Positions 59,642-64,000 of a stretch of DNA of 64,000 nt are shown piece after piece. The DNA lies in the NCBI GenBank assembly GCA_033807775.1, contig CM066322.1, positions 16,357,001 to 16,421,000 on the forward strand, given 5' to 3'. How positions within the stretch are numbered: the first letter of the stretch is position 1; each line of letters opens with the position of its first letter. Under the pieces are notes generated by a model. It saw nothing but the letters and a program-made list of their open reading frames with translations. It searched no databases and was not told where the DNA came from. The translations under genes were made by a program, and so were the position numbers. The stretch is from Saussurea involucrata (lineage: Eukaryota; Streptophyta; Magnoliopsida; Asterales; Asteraceae).

Positions 59642-61259
59642 TAATTAAATAGTGATAAATCGTATCTAATAATTAATAAGTTTTTTTTAAATACTTTATT
59701 TTGTAAGAAAATAAATATGTTAAATAATTGAGGTATAAAATAGGGACCAAAGTCTATTAAGTTTCGTGGACATGTATTGAGATTGAGCTACACCCTTTAG
59801 GTGTCGTCGACTTTTTTGGGTCCCCCACCAAATCAGTCCTTCGGTAATATTCTACTCGTTTTAATGGTCCTCTCTACGTGGACTACAAAAATATGTTACA
59901 TTTGATGTATGTTTAATTTAAATAAATTATAACGAACAAACTAAAGTAACGCATCTTCTAATAACGAGATTCATATGTAATAAAATAAAAATTATTGATT
60001 ATTATGCCGCGAATTTAAACTTGGCTGTAAATGAATAAAAAGATAGAAATGTGATAGATTCAACTAAAGTAATAAACCATAGAACGAGATTATGATGTTC
60101 TAGAATAAGTTCAAGTGAAAACGTGTTTTTTCACGATAATATAAAGTTTAGTTTCAATGATCGGAAAAATACCTTTAATTACACAAAGGATGTTACAACA
60201 TTTTTATGTTGTAAATATATTGAATATTTTAAATACGTGTTATGGTCTATGATGAGGGATCATATGAGAAGAAGAGTTAATGTGAGAATGTAACAAGAGA
60301 TATGAATCCTTGATCACTTTTAATCTTAAACCCACCCATAAATCACACTTGATACGAGGATTGATCATTTGATCTGATACATCTCATCCTAATAAACATT
60401 CAATAATGGAGATCCTTTCTTAATATTCTCACATAACTTTCTTTCTTATCGAAACCAAACCCTATAATTTATACCCATATAATTATACATCAAGAGATAT
60501 ACTAATATCAAAACAAAACAAGTAATCCACAAATGGTGTTTAGGTAACATCTTAGTTGGATAAGTATTCCATAATTAAAACACGTAATGATTTGAACATT
60601 TATTTATATATATATTTTTTGAAATACCAACCTTTATTAAAAAATGAAAGAAAAAACATAATACAAAATCAACCAACAATAATAGGTTTAAGCCAGATGC
60701 AGAAACAATTAAAATGAAGAAGGAAGAAAAAATTAACAAAAAACAAAAACGAAGGGCAAACCAAAACCAAGGGGTCTTTGGCCTAGCGGTATTGGAGCCC
60801 CTCTAATGACGGGATTGAATTGTGCCAGTAACAAAGCATATATATCTTATTAGTGATTGTACTTTTAATATGTGAATTATGCATGTTGAATTATGTAGTT
60901 ATGGCATTATGTTAAACTACCATGTGAATTTGATAAATTTGTAAACCGTATAAAATCATTCAACAAGTTACGTTTTTCATAGATCATTGTTGTAATAACC
61001 ATTTATTTTTGGCAGTTTCTATCCATGTCTTTGCTTATTGAAAATTGAGCCCATGACGAGCTTAATTTAATTGCGAAGAAGAATCAAGATTTTGGAATAT
61101 CAATTAAATGTTGTGGATGTTATCATCGTAGATTTCGTTTTAAACAATGTAATATCTCAGGCCGACTAAATTCAAATATGCTTTATCGAATATAGTTATT
61201 AGATATATTTTTACCTTTCGTATTGATTTCTCAAACACATTTTAATAAATATCTTCGAG
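59642..61259. other. AT-rich stretch with repeat fragments
   Basis: No gene. A copy of the TTGATCACTTTTAAT repeat lies at about 60247-60470. At 60770-60835, GTCTTTGGCCTAGCGGT looks like an RNA polymerase III box A, followed by GGGATTGAATTG where a box B is expected. This may be the head of a SINE on the plus strand, without a recognisable tail. Confidence 0.5.
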
Positions 61260-61557
61260 CTCCTATTTATGCCCCTCCATGTGAAGAGAAAATTGAAACA
61301 ATATCATGTTTTGTTACTTGCTTGACGAGTTCTGTGTGGACAAGAGTGTTCGGATGGTGACGTGGTGTGGTTCGGTTTCCATCAACGTTGGCTTTATCGT
61401 AGCCCTTGAAAGACCATTCTTCATTCTAATTTCTCAAAGGGGATATGGCGGGCGATTCTATGGTACGCGATTTGGGGATACCACAATAAATTGGTGTTAT
61501 CAGATCGGATTCCTTCGCAAACTGAATTGGCGTTCAACTTCTATTTTATAAATGGTT
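61260..61557 (+). pseudogene. LINE ORF2 C-terminal fragment
   Basis: Two frames together give the zinc-binding tail of an L1-type LINE: PPCEEKIETISCFVTC then SSVWTRVFGW, and further on KGIWRAILWYAIWGYHNKLV before a stop near 61555. The pattern (C..C..E...C....C...VW, then LW.IW..RN) is the reverse-transcriptase zinc-binding region. Short and broken; separate from the LINE at 57015. Confidence 0.7.
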
Positions 61558-62402
61558 AATTATCCAACCGTTTAAAAAAGTTTAATTCTTACAATATAGT
61601 TTTTAAATTATTTTTAATTTAATAAAAGTAAGGCCTTTCCATTTTCATTTTTAGTTGTACATGTAAACACTTTTCATGAATTGCAGGTTATTAGGATTTC
61701 TTTTATTCTTATTAATAATTAATGGGATATTGATAATTAATAAATAGTTTCGATTTTTTTTAATAAACATGCATTTTATTTAATCTAAAAAGGAACACAA
61801 AATAAACAAAAGAAGACATAAAGGAATTAATCTAAGATATTTAATGCTTGCTACAGGTATCAAGTATCAATGATTGTTGGCCCATCTGAAAGCCCAACCC
61901 AATTATTCCCAGCAGGCCAGCACACTAATACTCAAATATCTTGATATACAATAATTTGATTTTTAATCATTAAATTAATGATGAAATGTGAGAAATTGAG
62001 ATTAACGCATGAGACGTGGATTTGATCTGTTGATTACTTTTAATTAATGTTCTCACATGAACTGCAGCTTAGAAAAAGTGCATCTCGTTGCATCTCGTCC
62101 TAATGTACATCAATTTCTCATCCAACGGTTGAAAACCCATTCTCACGCTTCTCACGTTAACCTCAAGTTCTCACATAACCCATCCTTTAAATTATATGAG
62201 CGAAAGTGTGTATATATATTTTTAGGGGATCTCTTGTACGAGCTCTCCAACCGCTTCTCTAAGAGAGTGTTTGGCAGTTGTTGAATGATTTGGTGCAGAA
62301 TGATTAAGTGGTTAGAATGATTAAGAGACTCTTATGATATTGTGCAAAATGAAATATGGTATTGCTCATAATGTAATTAGGACGCTGAATGGCTAAGGGA
62401 GG
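61558..62402. other. AT-rich stretch with a repeat fragment
   Basis: No gene. A diverged TTGATTACTTTTAAT-type repeat unit lies at 61976-62205. Confidence 0.5.
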
Positions 62403-63972
62403 TGTAGTAACCGTGTCCAAAAAGGAAGGGTTCCAAGTCTTGTGGTGGAAAGTTAATAAAATGGAAGTTGAGGGGAGTATTTTGTTATTAGGGGGTAAGG
62501 TATAAAATGGGCACAAAAACCCTAGGAGAGTCATATTTCTCCTGATTTTGTTGTGGTTAGCGGCTATTGAAGAGAAAAGAGGAGAGAAAGGGTTTTTGAT
62601 ATTCTTGGCATTTGAAGAAGAGAGGCACCAATCTGTGGATTCAGAAGAGAAGGTGGTGTTGGAATTCGTTTCTGCTAGTAATTTGGTCAGGTAATCCTTC
62701 TTACAAACTCTCTGCTGATTTGATAGTGTTTGATTGTTTATTGGGAGTTTTTGTAAGAAAGTGCTTTTTGGTCTTGAAAGAGAGATTAAATCATCTAATA
62801 GTGTTTGGATATCAAGAATTTGATAAGAGTTGGTTATGTAATGTTCATGTTACCTTTTATCGCTCTATCGTGTTAATTTGGAGGATTTTCGTGAGATTAC
62901 AGCCTCCAAACTCGTCCAGCGCCGTCCGGACACTTCGATCAGATGAATGTTTCCGGGTAAGTGTCCGGATAGGAGTTGTCCGGATGTGTGTGTGTCCGAA
63001 TAGGAGTTGTCCGGATGTGTGTGTGTCCGGATAGGAGTTGTCCGGATGTGTGTGTGTCCGGATAGGAGTTGTCCGGATAGGATTTGTCCGGATAGGAGAC
63101 GCCCGGAAAAGGAGTGTTGTCCGGATTAGTTGTCGTCCGGATTAGTGTGGGTGTCCGGACTCTTTAGCGTCCGGAAAAGTAGGGTTGTCCGGAAAACCTG
63201 AGTTGTCCGGATACTTTTGCTGAGTTGTTGTTTTATGTCCGTTTATTCAGGGAAGTCGATTTGGAAGTTTGGAACGGTTTAGGAACGAGAAGTAAGAGCC
63301 TCAGGTGAGTTTTCTAAACTAAAATGTGTGGCTTTTAAAGTGTTTTCAAAATGTGTTATGAATGTTGAGAATTGCCATGCTTTATTATTATGCTTTAATT
63401 GCATGAAAGTTGTTTAAAGTTTTATGTAGAATGTATGCATACATCGAGGAGACGTAAACTGGCAAAGACGGGAGAGTAGTTCCGCCAGCTCTCGTGCGGG
63501 AAGGGAGGTCCCTATATGCCAGGAGCGAGGCTCCGCAAGGCAGCATGAGGCTGACTCGTTGTCACCTTCGGGTGGCTTCAGGGTGTCAGGTTACGAGGAG
63601 GCGGGCTTTAGTCCGTATATGATTTTGACGTGTTGAGTATGAATGTTTAAAGCTGAAGAGATAAACTGTTTTTAAATGCTTTGATAATTGTTAGGAGGGA
63701 CTCACTAGACCTCATGGTCTAACCCTCGCATTTTCAAATTAAAACCTTTTCAGGTAAGCAGGTTTCCAGGAACTCGGGCAAATAGGCTGAGCTTAGCTAG
63801 AAGAGTCAAGAAGCATATTGGCACTCTAGTTATTAGTTTTTCTCAGTTGTGTATAGGTTGTTTCCGCCAACCTAAGTTATTTAGACAGATGAAATGAAAC
63901 TTTTGTGGACCCAGTTTTGTAACTATTTTAATATAAATGCTAAGTATGCTTTATTTAGATTGGGTTGTTACA
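62403..63972 (+). repeat. LTR of a gypsy-type element leaving the window
   Basis: The right end GGTTGTTACA is certain because a primer-binding site follows. The left end is placed at TGTAGTAACC, which mirrors the right end with two mismatches and follows AAGGGAGG. The LTR holds a TCCGGA minisatellite (62925-63210), GC-rich sequence (63450-63610) and the hairpin at 63706-63721. As a 5' LTR its internal region lies beyond 64000. Confidence 0.7.
62925..63210 (+). repeat. TCCGGA-rich minisatellite in LTR
   Basis: Units such as GTCCGGATAGGAGTT and GTCCGGATGTGTGT repeat in tandem; each carries the TCCGGA palindrome. The translated frame across it is a by-product. Confidence 0.9.
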
Positions 63973-63974
63973 AT

Positions 63975-63987
63975 TGGTATCAGAGCC
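63975..63987 (+). other. Primer-binding site, initiator-Met tRNA type
   Basis: TGGTATCAGAGCC two bases after the LTR end, identical to the site at 30574. Confidence 0.92.
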
Positions 63988-64000
63988 ATAGTTTAAGGGA

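Noticed and set aside
60770..60835. tRNA gene suggested by GGCCTAGCGGT and GGGATTGAATTG
   Set aside because: No cloverleaf can be drawn; box B is poor. A SINE head is more likely.
62612..63034. 140-codon plus-strand frame
   Set aside because: Runs from LTR sequence into the TCCGGA minisatellite; no domain.

Overview
The window is nuclear DNA from a flowering plant, most likely a eudicot. An Asteraceae-like genome is a weak guess from repeat style only. The evidence is AT-rich sequence packed with LTR retrotransposons primed by initiator-Met tRNA, Helitrons ending in CTAG, hAT and PIF/Harbinger MITEs, a LINE, a SINE, and one single-exon GRAS-family transcription factor. Only that GRAS gene (19051-21237, minus strand) looks like an intact host gene. 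Nearly everything else is transposable-element sequence, much of it nested with target-site duplications (TSDs) that can be read directly.

Layout. 1-4530: a decayed Tekay-type Ty3/gypsy element whose LTR (1596-3652) has a polypurine tract on its left and a primer-binding site plus gag start on its right, so one LTR is shared by two internal regions. 4620-5082: hAT MITE. 5448-5702: Harbinger MITE. 5735-7715: non-autonomous Helitron. 10131-17095: larger Helitron carrying a broken helicase (RepHel) gene and holding a solo LTR (10822-12868) and a MITE. 19051-21924: GRAS gene with its leader and promoter; a 1.3-kb Harbinger element (21925-23233) lies about 50 bp upstream of its TATA box. 23806-37340: a 13.5-kb Helitron on the minus strand that captured five exons of a class XI myosin gene and was later hit by an 8.1-kb LTR element (28596-36677) with near-identical LTRs and a decayed interior. 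38367-41594: MITEs and a MULE-like element holding a Harbinger derivative. 42324-50000: a chain of foldback elements joined at (TA)n tracts. 51193-51360: SINE. 52221-56888: Harbinger MITEs and a four-level nest of hAT MITEs, a solo LTR and a further MITE. 57015-59641 and 61260-61557: 5'-truncated LINE remains. 62403-64000: LTR and primer-binding site of another gypsy element running off the window.

The GRAS protein would act in the nucleus as a transcriptional co-regulator. The mobile elements form no pathway; their relation is one of insertion order. The best candidates for something undescribed are a hairpin kept by compensatory changes at the same place in five gypsy-type LTRs, the (TA)n-anchored chain of foldback elements, and the myosin-capturing Helitron with chimeric 3' exons. 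All calls come from reading the sequence by eye; no database search was run.
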